The notes under the pieces are model-generated. The model was not told where the DNA came from. It saw only the letters and a program-made list of their open reading frames with translations, and did not search any database. DNA of 64,000 bases from an uncultured Lachnospiraceae bacterium (lineage in GTDB: Bacteria > Bacillota > Clostridia > Lachnospirales > Lachnospiraceae): positions 1 through 64,000 of the forward strand of contig CAMEJJ010000001.1 of the NCBI GenBank assembly GCA_945919795.1, read 5' to 3'. The position numbers and the translations under genes are program-made. Below, piece after piece: positions 15,877 to 23,936 of this stretch. Position 1 is the stretch's first letter. Each line of letters opens with the position of its first letter.

Positions 15877-17788
15877 ACATTTCCCCCCTCTCTTTCTTTT
15901 GTAGTATATAAGTAAAAATTCTACTTATCAGTATAATTGCTGCCACAACTGCAGCCGCTACTATAATCGGAATTTTCCGATTTCCCTTTTCATCTGATGA
16001 CATATTCAAAGTTTGTACCTCATCAACACCCTCAATTTTCAGAGGAGAGACAATAAACTCATTTACTGCCTGATTTTCCAATGTTCCAAGCCTTGTATAA
16101 CTCAGTTTCTGCGTAAAATCATTTAAAAGCGTACTATTGATTTGATTCTTCTCCTGTCTGCTTGTCTTTGTTTCCTCAATTGTGGAATTGATATTGAATA
16201 ACGTCTCATCGTTGTATAATTCAACCTCTTCCCGCAGCGCTTCATAATTTTCATCTGTCGTATCATATACATCCGATACAAATTCAAAAAACGTCAGATT
16301 ACTTTCTTCTACAGCCGTTTCCATCTCTCCAATATTTTCTTGTGCCATCAACAAATCTTCATCGATTTCTTCCTGATTCACATATTCCAGAGGATCGTAG
16401 TCTTCCAACCTCTTTATAAATAACTTCAGTTGCTCTTCTGCACTTCTTTCTTCCCTTTGCAGCCTTGATGATTCTGCATCAATATTATGAACTATCGGTT
16501 TTACTATCTCATTGGCAATGATATATTCAATTTTTCTTTCAGATTCTGCATTAATCTCATCAATTTTGTCCAACAACTGACCTCTTGCGTCAGATAGCAT
16601 ATCAGATGTTTCATCGAAACTCTCTACCTCATCCACCAACTTATCAAACTTACTTTTATCAACTACCATATACTGTTCCCAGAAGTCATTCTGACTAACA
16701 CTTCCGTATCCAATATCATTCCAACTAATGGTTATTTCCCTGCTGTCAAGTTGATTTTCAGCTATATCCCGGATATCTCTCTCAATATTTAATTGGTTGG
16801 CAGATATCGATTGTGCCACATCTTCAAGATCTGCATTTTCACTTTCACCAATGACAATCTCTCCCAATTCATTTTTCGTCGTACTCAATCTGTCCATTCT
16901 TTCTTTTTCAAATTCCCTCAGATGTGTAAGACCTTCTGCATATACAAGCTGATTTTGACTGACACTCTCTCCTTTGTCGGCATATCGATATTCAATGTCA
17001 ATGCTATTCATTGTCTCTGTTATATTTAAAATGACGGTACTTATAACTTCTTTTTCCTGATTCAACTCATCAAAAGCCAATTTTCCATCTGCCAAATATG
17101 CTTCATAATTATTGCTAAGCTGATGAACTGTTTCATCCAATTTTTCATAATGTCCGGCAAAATCAATCTCTTCCACTTCCCACTCTTTACGCTTAACTTC
17201 AGGAAACAGAAACTCTGAAATCAACATTTTATTATTAATTGCATTTATCTCTTCCAGTTCAACATGGTCATTTTCCAATACAGTCTTTGCTCCATCCTGT
17301 GCACCATGAAATTCGTCCATAATAGATGCAACGTATACATAGGAAATATTGGTACTTAATCCTGTTGTAAAATCGCGAATATCCTGCAAAACATCTTCCC
17401 GTATATCCTCACGCAGATTATCCGATACTTCGTAAACAAGGCTCGCCTTCTCCGGTTTTTTGTTAATACTGGTAATTGCTTGGGAAAAATTATTAGGGAT
17501 GATGATATAAGCTGCATACCGTCCTGATTCCACACCTTCTCTGGCATCTGTTAAACCGGTGGATGTAAAGTTGATATCCGGAAAAGACATAAAGTCGGCT
17601 GCGTAATTTGTTTTCTTTCCATTAATCAAAGCACCTTCATCGGCATTAACTACTGCTATCATATTTTGTGTTACATATGTTTTTTCCGGCTGTCCCTGCT
17701 GGGATTTGTATATGGCACCCAGATGAAAACTGCCAATTCCAAACACTAAAATGCCAACGATTGCTACTAGTTTTTTAATTCTTTTCAT
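15860..17788 (-). CDS. esaA: Type VII secretion membrane protein EsaA/YueB-like (short form)
   Basis: This 642-residue protein has a first membrane helix at about 7-27 (LVAIVGILVFGIGSFHLGAI). It continues with the EsaA/YhgE-like N-terminal domain (MIAVVNADEGALINGKK, then a stretch with GRYAAYIIIPNNF), a long coiled-coil extracytoplasmic region and a last helix near the C-terminus (IPIIVAAAVVAAIILISRIF). EsaA/YueB in staphylococci and bacilli is around 1000 residues with several C-terminal helices, so this is a short version with one C-terminal helix. EsaA extends through the cell wall and, in B. subtilis, is the SPP1 phage receptor. It begins only 2 bp after agrB, linking secretion to quorum signalling. 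Confidence 0.88.
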   Translation of the reverse strand: MKRIKKLVAIVGILVFGIGSFHLGAIYKSQQGQPEKTYVTQNMIAVVNADEGALINGKKTNYAADFMSFPDINFTSTGLTDAREGVESGRYAAYIIIPNNFSQAITSINKKPEKASLVYEVSDNLREDIREDVLQDIRDFTTGLSTNISYVYVASIMDEFHGAQDGAKTVLENDHVELEEINAINNKMLISEFLFPEVKRKEWEVEEIDFAGHYEKLDETVHQLSNNYEAYLADGKLAFDELNQEKEVISTVILNITETMNSIDIEYRYADKGESVSQNQLVYAEGLTHLREFEKERMDRLSTTKNELGEIVIGESENADLEDVAQSISANQLNIERDIRDIAENQLDSREITISWNDIGYGSVSQNDFWEQYMVVDKSKFDKLVDEVESFDETSDMLSDARGQLLDKIDEINAESERKIEYIIANEIVKPIVHNIDAESSRLQREERSAEEQLKLFIKRLEDYDPLEYVNQEEIDEDLLMAQENIGEMETAVEESNLTFFEFVSDVYDTTDENYEALREEVELYNDETLFNINSTIEETKTSRQEKNQINSTLLNDFTQKLSYTRLGTLENQAVNEFIVSPLKIEGVDEVQTLNMSSDEKGNRKIPIIVAAAVVAAIILISRIFTYILQKKERGEMYETGL

Positions 17789-17790
17789 TT

Positions 17791-18411
17791 CTACTCCATT
17801 TCATTACTACCGATATATCCATCACTTGTCTGCCGTTGTTGCCAAATAAAGTATTTAATCTTTCCTGCAATCATTGAAACCACAATCAATACGAGTGTTA
17901 AATTTACAACCGCAAGAAGATCTTCTTTTTTCAAAACCAGCAAAACAACAATCAAAACGAATTCGGCAACCAAAATCTGTTGCAGTTTTTTAGAAAAATA
18001 TCGTTTTTCATCCTCATCTATCATCCGACGGACATTTTGTACCGGAAAAAGATACCGAACCAGAATCAAAAGGACTACATCCGCTACGATATGAATTTCT
18101 CCTGCAATTGTCAGAATTTGGGACAACTCCAAAACTCCCACATATGTAACAACAGACAAAATGAAACAATGCAGGTATTGTTCAAAATGAAATCCTCCCG
18201 CATAGCTTCTGATGGGAATAAAAACAATAAAAAAAATAGCTGCCTGCGGAAGCATATCCATCTTCATGGCAATGAGGATACTTACAATGAGATTGGAAAT
18301 CAGTTCCAATCCCATCTGAAAGCCATAAAGATAGATTTTTTCTTCCGACTCAGCAACTATTCCTTTGCCAATAATGTATGCAGTTAACCTTTTTGCAATT
18401 CTTTCCATCAT
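17791..18411 (-). CDS. agrB: AgrB-like autoinducer peptide processing protease
   Basis: This 206-residue polytopic membrane protein has the AgrB signature IRSYAGGFHFEQYLHC. The catalytic His (GGFH) and Cys are seven residues apart, as in characterised AgrB. Several hydrophobic helices follow. AgrB cleaves the C-terminal tail of AgrD and forms the thiolactone ring. Its ATG overlaps the agrD stop by one base (TGATG), so translation is probably coupled. Its stop is 2 bp before the esaA start with no terminator between, so agrD-agrB and the secretion genes are probably one transcript. Confidence 0.95.
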   Translation of the reverse strand: MMERIAKRLTAYIIGKGIVAESEEKIYLYGFQMGLELISNLIVSILIAMKMDMLPQAAIFFIVFIPIRSYAGGFHFEQYLHCFILSVVTYVGVLELSQILTIAGEIHIVADVVLLILVRYLFPVQNVRRMIDEDEKRYFSKKLQQILVAEFVLIVVLLVLKKEDLLAVVNLTLVLIVVSMIAGKIKYFIWQQRQTSDGYIGSNEME

Positions 18412-18566
18412 CAGAACTTCCTGTATTTCTTCAAATCTTCAGGAAGCTCCGGCTGATGAAATATATAGAAGCATTCACTATTGGCTGCCAGTGTTGTCAT
18501 ACACAGTGCAAATACTGCCAGCATACCGGACACAGACACCTTTTTAAATAATTCTTTTAATTTCAT
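18411..18566 (-). CDS. agrD: Cyclic lactone autoinducer peptide precursor AgrD
   Basis: The product is 51 residues from an ATG at 18566 preceded by GGGAGGAAAACCAC; an upstream in-frame ATG at 18635 has no such site. The layout is an amphipathic N-terminal leader (MKLKELFKKVSVSGML), a core ANSECFYIF and a C-terminal acidic recognition tail (HQPELPEDLKKYRKF) resembling the EPxxPEEL tails of known AgrD. The predicted ring is Cys32 to Phe36 (C-F-Y-I-F). It lies directly before agrB and after agrC. The exact N-terminal cut of the mature peptide cannot be read from sequence. Confidence 0.92.
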   Translation of the reverse strand: MKLKELFKKVSVSGMLAVFALCMTTLAANSECFYIFHQPELPEDLKKYRKF

Positions 18567-18633
18567 GTGGTTTTCCTCCCTGATTATATCTGGTTTACTT
18601 TTTTTATAGCACATGGAGAAAAAAATAAAAGGC

Positions 18634-18672
18634 ATCTGTAAAAATCATCCATTTTATTGTCAAAATTAGTCA
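18634..18672 (-). promoter_or_regulatory. Candidate LytTR (AgrA) site and promoter for agrD-agrB-T7SS
   Basis: Two half-sites, TGTAAAAAT and TGTCAAAAT on the plus strand, are 21 bp apart, the spacing at which LytTR proteins bind one face of DNA. On the minus strand the same bases provide TTGACA, and a TATAAT lies closer to agrD just before its ribosome site. The site overlaps the agrC stop codon and stands about 70-100 bp before the agrD ATG. The role is inferred from spacing and position. Confidence 0.5.
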
Positions 18673-19958
18673 ATTTTTATAATTGTAATTGCTTCAAAAA
18701 CTCCTTCCTTTATTTGGAATATTATATTTCCATCATACTTTTCTACTGCTTTTTTAACCGATTTGATTCCAAAACCATGATTTTCATAATCTTCTTTTCC
18801 GGTTACAAAATTCCCCTGTTTATCTGTTTTAGGTTCTTTCTCATACGTATTACAGATATTAATCACAAGTTCTCCCCGTCTGATCCCTATTGATATGTCA
18901 ATTTTCTTATTATCTTCACGCTCTTTAGCAGCTTCTATTGCATTGTCAATGAGATTTCCCAAGATAATGGATAAATCCCCACACTCTACTTTGGGGATTG
19001 TTTCCGGCACCAATACATCCGTCACAACATCAATATCATATTTTTTTGCAATAGCACATTTATAATTTATCAGGGCATCAATCAGAGTATTTCCTGTATC
19101 CACATTAGTTTCCCTTGTCGGTTCACCCTGCGCCAGAATTTTATCAAGCATATCCAAAGCCTTCTCTTTTTCATTATGTTCTATACTTACCCTTAATCCG
19201 ATACAATAATTCTTTAGATTGTGTCTGAATTCTTTTTGTTTATCAAATATTCCTTTTTGTTCTTCCGTATGTTTTGTAATTAACTCAAGCTGTTGGGCAA
19301 AAATGGCATTTTCATGTTCCATTTCCATATTTTCATATAATTTCTGACAAATCTCAAATATAAAGCAGTTTATTAATATTAAAAGTGAAAAAGACAATGT
19401 GGATCTGATACTGCCTACATCATTATCAAGAAGAAAAATATCATGTGCAATAAAAATACTCGCTATCGGAACGAGTAGCAATACGGCAATATATTTTCCC
19501 GGCAAATTTTTCTTGCTGCATCTTTCCAATTTCGTATTTAATAATATAACAAAAATAATGGATAATATTTTAGAAATAGCTGATCCAAACGAATTGAAAG
19601 CAGAAGTATGACTAGGCAAAAGGAACTGAAGGCAAAAATAAGTTAGCATTTCTATCAGTGCACCAATTACACACACTAAGACAGTATAAAATAACTTAAC
19701 CCCTGCATTTCCCACATATCCAATCAGACATATTCCATAAATAAGGAAGACATTTATTAATAGAAGCATGAAAGCAGAGCCCTCTCCCTTACCGCACTCT
19801 GCATAAAATTGATATACAAAATATATGCCCCACATCAGTACTGTCCATATCTGCCATCTTTTTCTTCCTAAAAAAATATCCAGATACTTTCCAATAATCC
19901 ACAACATTGCCCCTGCCATCAGGGCACTGACCAATAGTTCTGTCAGATTATTACTCAT
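18666..19958 (-). CDS. agrC: AgrC-like GHKL sensor histidine kinase
   Basis: This 430-residue protein has about six membrane helices in residues 1-200 as receptor domain. A dimerisation/phosphoacceptor helix follows with EFRHNLKNYCIGL (acceptor His) and then a GHKL ATPase domain with NLIDNAIEAAKE (N box) and NHGFGIKSVKKAVEKYDG (G box). This matches AgrC-type HATPase_c_5 kinases that bind cyclic peptides. It overlaps the upstream regulator gene by 8 bp and is followed by agrD. It would sense the AgrD-derived peptide and phosphorylate the adjacent LytTR regulator. Confidence 0.9.
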   Translation of the reverse strand: MSNNLTELLVSALMAGAMLWIIGKYLDIFLGRKRWQIWTVLMWGIYFVYQFYAECGKGEGSAFMLLLINVFLIYGICLIGYVGNAGVKLFYTVLVCVIGALIEMLTYFCLQFLLPSHTSAFNSFGSAISKILSIIFVILLNTKLERCSKKNLPGKYIAVLLLVPIASIFIAHDIFLLDNDVGSIRSTLSFSLLILINCFIFEICQKLYENMEMEHENAIFAQQLELITKHTEEQKGIFDKQKEFRHNLKNYCIGLRVSIEHNEKEKALDMLDKILAQGEPTRETNVDTGNTLIDALINYKCAIAKKYDIDVVTDVLVPETIPKVECGDLSIILGNLIDNAIEAAKEREDNKKIDISIGIRRGELVINICNTYEKEPKTDKQGNFVTGKEDYENHGFGIKSVKKAVEKYDGNIIFQIKEGVFEAITIIKID

Positions 19959-20679
19959 GTATTTCCCTCCCCAGATATTTGGTATATTGAGCCATAAATT
20001 GTTTTTGGTGGTCTCTGCTGATTGGTATACAATCTCCCGTAACCACTTTTATTTCATTTCTTGACCGATTTGTAATATATTCAAAATTAACCAGAAAAGA
20101 TTGGTGGACTCTGATAAAAGGCAGCTTAATCATATCAATTTCTTTTTCGATATCTCTGATTTTTCCATAAAATGAATCGGTTTGACCATTTTGTAAATGT
20201 ACCACAATTTTTCTTCCACAACTTTCAAAATAAACAATTTCATGAAATGAGATTTTTTTTGCTCTGTTTGCAACCACATACTCAAAATAGTGTGACCTGA
20301 CCTTTATTTTCTCACATACCTCCTGTAAGGTTTTTTGAAAACGCTCTTTTTTAATAGGTTTGCGAATAAAATTAGATGCAGAAACATCAAAAATTTCTTC
20401 TATATATCGATCATATCCGGATATATATATGATAAACACATTCGGATCAAGTTTGCGAATATTCCTGGCTGTCTGGATTCCATCCTGATCTTCCATCTGG
20501 ATATCCAGATACAGCAGATCAAAACACATCCCCCGATTAACACTTTGTTCCAGCTTTTTCCCCTTATCATAAGTATAAATATCAGCAACTATCCGGAAAT
20601 CATTGCAACACTCCGTCAACATTGCCCTGATTTCATTAACGATATTCTCATTATCGTCGCAGATTGCTACTTTTATCAT
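19951..20679 (-). CDS. agrA: AgrA-like LytTR response regulator
   Basis: This 242-residue protein has a receiver domain (VAICDDNENIVNEI with the acidic pair, LLYLDIQMEDQDGI with phosphoacceptor Asp, FIRKPIKKE with conserved Lys) and a C-terminal LytTR DNA-binding domain (ISFHEIVYFESCGRKIVVHL, FIRVHQSFLVNFEYI, IPISRDHQKQF). All receiver residues needed for phosphorylation are present. It is the first gene of the agrA-agrC-agrD-agrB series, divergent from the second agrB gene across a 291-bp intergenic region with tandem half-sites. It probably activates agrD-agrB and the T7SS transcript. Confidence 0.92.
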   Translation of the reverse strand: MIKVAICDDNENIVNEIRAMLTECCNDFRIVADIYTYDKGKKLEQSVNRGMCFDLLYLDIQMEDQDGIQTARNIRKLDPNVFIIYISGYDRYIEEIFDVSASNFIRKPIKKERFQKTLQEVCEKIKVRSHYFEYVVANRAKKISFHEIVYFESCGRKIVVHLQNGQTDSFYGKIRDIEKEIDMIKLPFIRVHQSFLVNFEYITNRSRNEIKVVTGDCIPISRDHQKQFMAQYTKYLGREIHE

Positions 20680-20798
20680 TTTGGTACACCTCTATTGCCC
20701 ATGCGTATAATTTTCGAAAATTCAAATACAAGTGAATTTAATTTCTTATGGCTTTTTTCCATATATTTTAAATCAGTTTCTAACATTTCTAAAAATTA

Positions 20799-20831
20799 TT
20801 TGTAAAAACTGCGATTTTTTCGTCAAAAATA
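20799..20831. promoter_or_regulatory. Candidate LytTR direct repeats between agrA and the second agrB
   Basis: TGTAAAAAC at 20801 and CGTCAAAAA at 20821 are 20 bp apart, in the same pattern as upstream of agrD. On the minus strand TTGACG lies 16-17 bp from TACAAA, a possible weak promoter toward agrA. The remaining 20680-20970 region is very AT-rich and shows no other clear signal. Confidence 0.42.
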
Positions 20832-20970
20832 GAATTCCTTTGTTATACATTCCCCTTATCAACTCAAAATGCATTATAAAATGTTTTTTTCAAAGTTTTA
20901 TCAGTCGTTTTTACAAAGAAATGTTATATGTATTCTTTTTATTACTATTATTTAAAAAAGGAGATTCAAA

Positions 20971-21546
20971 ATGGAAGCGGCATTAGACAAAATTCAAATG
21001 GAATATAATTTATCAGATCGGGAAAGAAAACTATTGCAATTCTCTTTTATCGGGCTTATATACGATATTACAAAACTTATAATGCTTTTCATCTTTTTTG
21101 CATGTATCCATCAGGTAGCGTCATTTGCTTTTTGCATTTCTCTTCTTGTTGTATTAAGAACAAATCAAGGTGGCTTACATTTAAAGCACTATACAACATG
21201 CTTTATTTTTTCTTTTTTATATTTATTTCTGTCAATATGTGTGTTACCAATATTGATTCCTAATTTATCCCAACCTGTTGGCTTATGTATATTGTTTGTA
21301 TGCCTCCTGATAAATTACAAAGCAGGTCCGCAAAAGAACATAAAAATATATTCGGAATTGAAAAATCCAAGGAATGTCTTGAAAAGCAAAATCAATTCTT
21401 TTGCTTTCTGCATGGTATACATGATTTTATTTTTCATTTTCTCGAATACACTCCTGATGCAACAGGGAATGTGGATTATTGTATTGCACACAATGCAAAT
21501 TGTGATAGTAATAATAAAAAAATATAGAAAGGAGAAAGAAAGATGA
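20971..21546 (+). CDS. Second AgrB-like peptide processing protease
   Basis: This 191-residue membrane protein has LRTNQGGLHLKHYTTC: the catalytic His and Cys are seven residues apart, as in AgrB. About five hydrophobic helices follow and the C-terminus is basic. GGAG eight bases before the ATG supports the start. It lies on the plus strand, opposite to the first agr system, and its stop overlaps the ATG of a 42-codon agrD-like gene (ATGA). Here agrB precedes agrD, the reverse of the first system. It should process its own peptide, giving the island two signals. Confidence 0.9.
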   Translation: MEAALDKIQMEYNLSDRERKLLQFSFIGLIYDITKLIMLFIFFACIHQVASFAFCISLLVVLRTNQGGLHLKHYTTCFIFSFLYLFLSICVLPILIPNLSQPVGLCILFVCLLINYKAGPQKNIKIYSELKNPRNVLKSKINSFAFCMVYMILFFIFSNTLLMQQGMWIIVLHTMQIVIVIIKKYRKEKER

Positions 21547-21671
21547 CGAAGAGCTCATTTTTTGTATCAAAAATACTAGAGAAAATTTTACGCATTTCCT
21601 ATGATTTAGGAAATGGTACATTTTGTATGCTATTTTTGGGTGAACCGGATATTGATATTCCCGAAGAATAA
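21543..21671 (+). CDS. Second autoinducer peptide precursor (AgrD-like), 42 residues
   Basis: The frame opens at an ATG overlapping the second agrB stop by 4 bp and gives an amphipathic leader (MTKSSFFVSKILEKILRISY), a core GNGTFCMLFL and an acidic tail GEPDIDIPEE. Cys28 followed by four hydrophobic residues (C-M-L-F-L) and then Gly-Glu-Pro and an IPEE ending is the AgrD plan. GGAGAAAGAA lies just upstream of the ATG. The gene is short and would easily be missed. The predicted ring is Cys28 to Leu32. It differs fully from the C-F-Y-I-F core of the first AgrD, so cross-talk is not expected. Confidence 0.85.
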   Translation: MTKSSFFVSKILEKILRISYDLGNGTFCMLFLGEPDIDIPEE

Positions 21672-21674
21672 TAT

Positions 21675-21706
21675 GTAAAAAAGAGGAGTGAAGAATCACT
21701 CCTCTT
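21675..21706 (-). terminator. Rho-independent terminator of the second kinase gene
   Basis: AAGAGGAGTG (21681-21690) pairs with CACTCCTCTT (21697-21706) around a 6-nt loop. On the minus strand the stem is followed by a T-run. It overlaps the stop codon of the kinase gene at 21705. In the plus direction it could also slow read-through from the second agrD, though no T-run follows there. Confidence 0.85.
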
Positions 21707-22988
21707 AATGAAATGGGATAACAATTTCAAAACGAATAATTTTTATTTTTTCATCGCAATCAAATTTTACCTGCATCAATCCATGATATCTTTCAATTAT
21801 ACTATTTATATTAGTCAGACCATATCCTCGCTTATTACCCTTTGTAGATTTTCCATCTACCATATATTTACCAAAATTTTCTCCTTCAACCCAATTATAT
21901 GGATTTGATATCACAAATTGAACTTGATTGTTCTTTTCATTTATACAAAATGTGATTTTCCCATCTTCATTTTTCTTTGTTGCCTCAACAGCATTGTCTA
22001 ATAAATTTCCTACTAATTCCACAATATCAGAAAATGGTATCATTTTTTCTAATTTATCCGTTGCAAATTGATACTCAACTCGGATTCCCATCTTTTCAAT
22101 ATCTTTTATCTTTATATATAAAAAGGCGGTTAAAACAGAAGAAATATTTTCTTTTAACAAATAATTTGTATGATTCTCTTTGTACAAATTATCAAAATAT
22201 TGTTTTTGTTCTCTCCTTAAATCTTCTATACTATTGCAAGATAAACTCATACTATAAATAGCCTGTAAGTGATTATCAAAATCATGCTGTCTGTGTCGTA
22301 TATCTTGAATCAATTCTTTATAAACCAAATTATACTGTTCATACTGATGCAGCTGATCCATATATTTATTTTTTTGCACTCGTTCCTTTATTAACTTGGC
22401 ACCAACCATAAAAATAATTAGTGAGAATATCATTAGAAACACAACAAAATCCCAATCCGTTGATGCCTTTACAGTTTCGCGTTTAAGAACAACTAATAAA
22501 AGTATTCCTAATATCACAATGATAATATCCACAATATAATTTAATTCCAAAAATGCCAAAAAGAAATTACTAATATTGCATTTCATAAAAATGAAACTCA
22601 TGATTAAAAGCAAAACAAAACATATAATAATTGATTCTAATGGATTGGTATTATCGCTATGGAAAAAGAGTGAATAGATAACTACCCCTAATACCTGTAT
22701 CACATACATTATTATACAATCTACAATTGTATATATAATTGCACTTTTAAGAGTATCATTAAATTCATACATATCCACAACCATAGTTCCCAAATAAGCG
22801 AAAACAATATATTTGGCAGAAATCCATCCCTCCGAAATCATAGAGGCAATGATCAATTCCAAACAAATAAATACAATCGTACATATCCCCGGTCGTTTTT
22901 TACTCCCGTGCAACACCCATAGAAATAATAAAATAGATAAAATCTCAAATAACAAATAAATTCTCTCAATCATTCTCAAGTTCCTCAA
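21705..22988 (-). CDS. Second AgrC-like GHKL sensor histidine kinase
   Basis: This 427-residue protein has about six membrane helices in residues 1-200 (including YLLFEILSILLFLWVL) and then an acceptor helix with RHRQHDFDNHLQAIY. The ATPase domain has LVGNLLDNAVEATKK (N box) and RGYGLTNINSIIERYHG (G box). It overlaps the downstream end of its response regulator by 23 bp. It converges on the second agrB-agrD pair and is the likely receptor for that peptide, though the pairing is inferred from proximity. It is clearly divergent from the first AgrC. Confidence 0.85.
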   Translation of the reverse strand: MRNLRMIERIYLLFEILSILLFLWVLHGSKKRPGICTIVFICLELIIASMISEGWISAKYIVFAYLGTMVVDMYEFNDTLKSAIIYTIVDCIIMYVIQVLGVVIYSLFFHSDNTNPLESIIICFVLLLIMSFIFMKCNISNFFLAFLELNYIVDIIIVILGILLLVVLKRETVKASTDWDFVVFLMIFSLIIFMVGAKLIKERVQKNKYMDQLHQYEQYNLVYKELIQDIRHRQHDFDNHLQAIYSMSLSCNSIEDLRREQKQYFDNLYKENHTNYLLKENISSVLTAFLYIKIKDIEKMGIRVEYQFATDKLEKMIPFSDIVELVGNLLDNAVEATKKNEDGKITFCINEKNNQVQFVISNPYNWVEGENFGKYMVDGKSTKGNKRGYGLTNINSIIERYHGLMQVKFDCDEKIKIIRFEIVIPFH

Positions 22989-23691
22989 TTACTCTTCTTT
23001 TGTATGTACTACCGATAGCAACCGATGGATATGGCTCAACTAAAAATACCTTTCCTTCCCGTCCATTTGCATATTCAACAAATTTCTTATTCACAATTAC
23101 ATCCTTACTGCATCTTAAGAAAATCGTTTTTGGCAAATCCCGATAAACTTCTGTCAAAGATTTATAATATGCCGTCAATATCCCATTTGTCATCTGAACA
23201 GTGATTTTCCGATCTCTGTAATGAATGGCAACAATATCATGATATTTGACTGCTCTTACAATCCCATCGCATTTCATGTGAAAAAACTGATTATCATCAT
23301 ATCGTAAAGGCATATCCAGTGCTTTTTTCAAAACGCTTTTTGCACGCTCATAATCATAAGGCTTTTCCAAATACTTGTAACAATCCAGATTATCATAAGC
23401 ATGATCCTTCATTTCAGCTACTGATGTCGTTATAACTACCGGCGTATACTCATATTTTTTAAAATTACGCAAGAATTGAACAAAATCCAGTCCCGTAGCA
23501 TCATTCGGATTATTCCCATCCAACAAAATATCTACAACAAATAATCGAAAATCATCTCCAAGCAACAGTTGCTTTGCTTCATCACAATTCATTGCAAAGA
23601 CTATTTCCAAGTCACCCTCTAATTCTTTTAAAATTTTAGCTACCAAAAGTGCAGCCTTTTTATTATCCTCTAAAATTAATACTCTTTTCAT
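22966..23691 (-). CDS. Second LytTR response regulator
   Basis: This 241-residue protein has a receiver domain with LILEDNKKAA, phosphoacceptor Asp in FVVDILLDGNN and Lys in KYLEKPYDYE. The LytTR domain has AVKYHDIVAIHYRDRKITV and IFLRCSKDVIVNKKFV. It precedes and overlaps the second kinase gene, forming a two-component pair. Its receiver is less like AgrA than the first regulator (GLDFVQFLRN in the alpha4 area), so it may belong to a different LytTR subfamily. The target could be the second agrB-agrD operon. Confidence 0.85.
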   Translation of the reverse strand: MKRVLILEDNKKAALLVAKILKELEGDLEIVFAMNCDEAKQLLLGDDFRLFVVDILLDGNNPNDATGLDFVQFLRNFKKYEYTPVVITTSVAEMKDHAYDNLDCYKYLEKPYDYERAKSVLKKALDMPLRYDDNQFFHMKCDGIVRAVKYHDIVAIHYRDRKITVQMTNGILTAYYKSLTEVYRDLPKTIFLRCSKDVIVNKKFVEYANGREGKVFLVEPYPSVAIGSTYKRRVIEELEND

Positions 23692-23736
23692 CTTTTATAC
23701 CTCAAAACAGATATCATTTTACATTTATTTTTTTAC

Positions 23737-23774
23737 AAAAGGAAAAGCCGAAAACAGCATAACTGTCCCGGCTT
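23737..23774 (-). terminator. Rho-independent terminator ending a very short transcript
   Basis: AAGCCG (23745-23750) pairs with CGGCTT (23769-23774), with an inner AACAG/CTGT extension. On the minus strand the stem runs into TTCCTTTT. It lies 16 bp after the stop of a 10-codon reading frame, and about 90-120 bp after a promoter-like site at 23868-23896. Confidence 0.7.
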
Positions 23775-23790
23775 ATTATCAGTACTTTTG

Positions 23791-23823
23791 TTATTCAGCA
23801 ACTTTGGTTGTTTTTCTTTTCAT
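23791..23823 (-). CDS. Possible 10-residue peptide gene
   Basis: The frame codes MKRKTTKVAE. AAGGA stands seven bases before the ATG, a good ribosome site. A promoter-like pair lies upstream (23868-23896) and a terminator just downstream, so the unit looks like a complete transcript of about 120 nt. It might code a small basic peptide, act as a small RNA, or be the remnant of an agrD-like gene. Only the sequence layout supports it. Confidence 0.3.
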   Translation of the reverse strand: MKRKTTKVAE

Positions 23824-23867
23824 TGCGATATCCTTACCGTCATCCGTTTGTATCAATTAACACTTTT

Positions 23868-23917
23868 AGTATATTTGCTAATTCTATTTATTTGAATATA
23901 CGAATAGTATTCAAATA
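23868..23917 (-). promoter_or_regulatory. Promoter with dyad operator, matching the XRE-gene promoter
   Basis: On the minus strand TTCAAA is followed after 17 bp by TATACT. A dyad TTTGAATA...TATTCAAA (23891-23915) covers the -35 box. A 43-bp alignment with the promoter at 25225-25267 keeps the same spacing and the shared GAATATACGAA, so one regulator, probably the XRE protein, may bind both. Confidence 0.55.
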
Positions 23918-23936
23918 ACACAAAGCGTTACACTTT

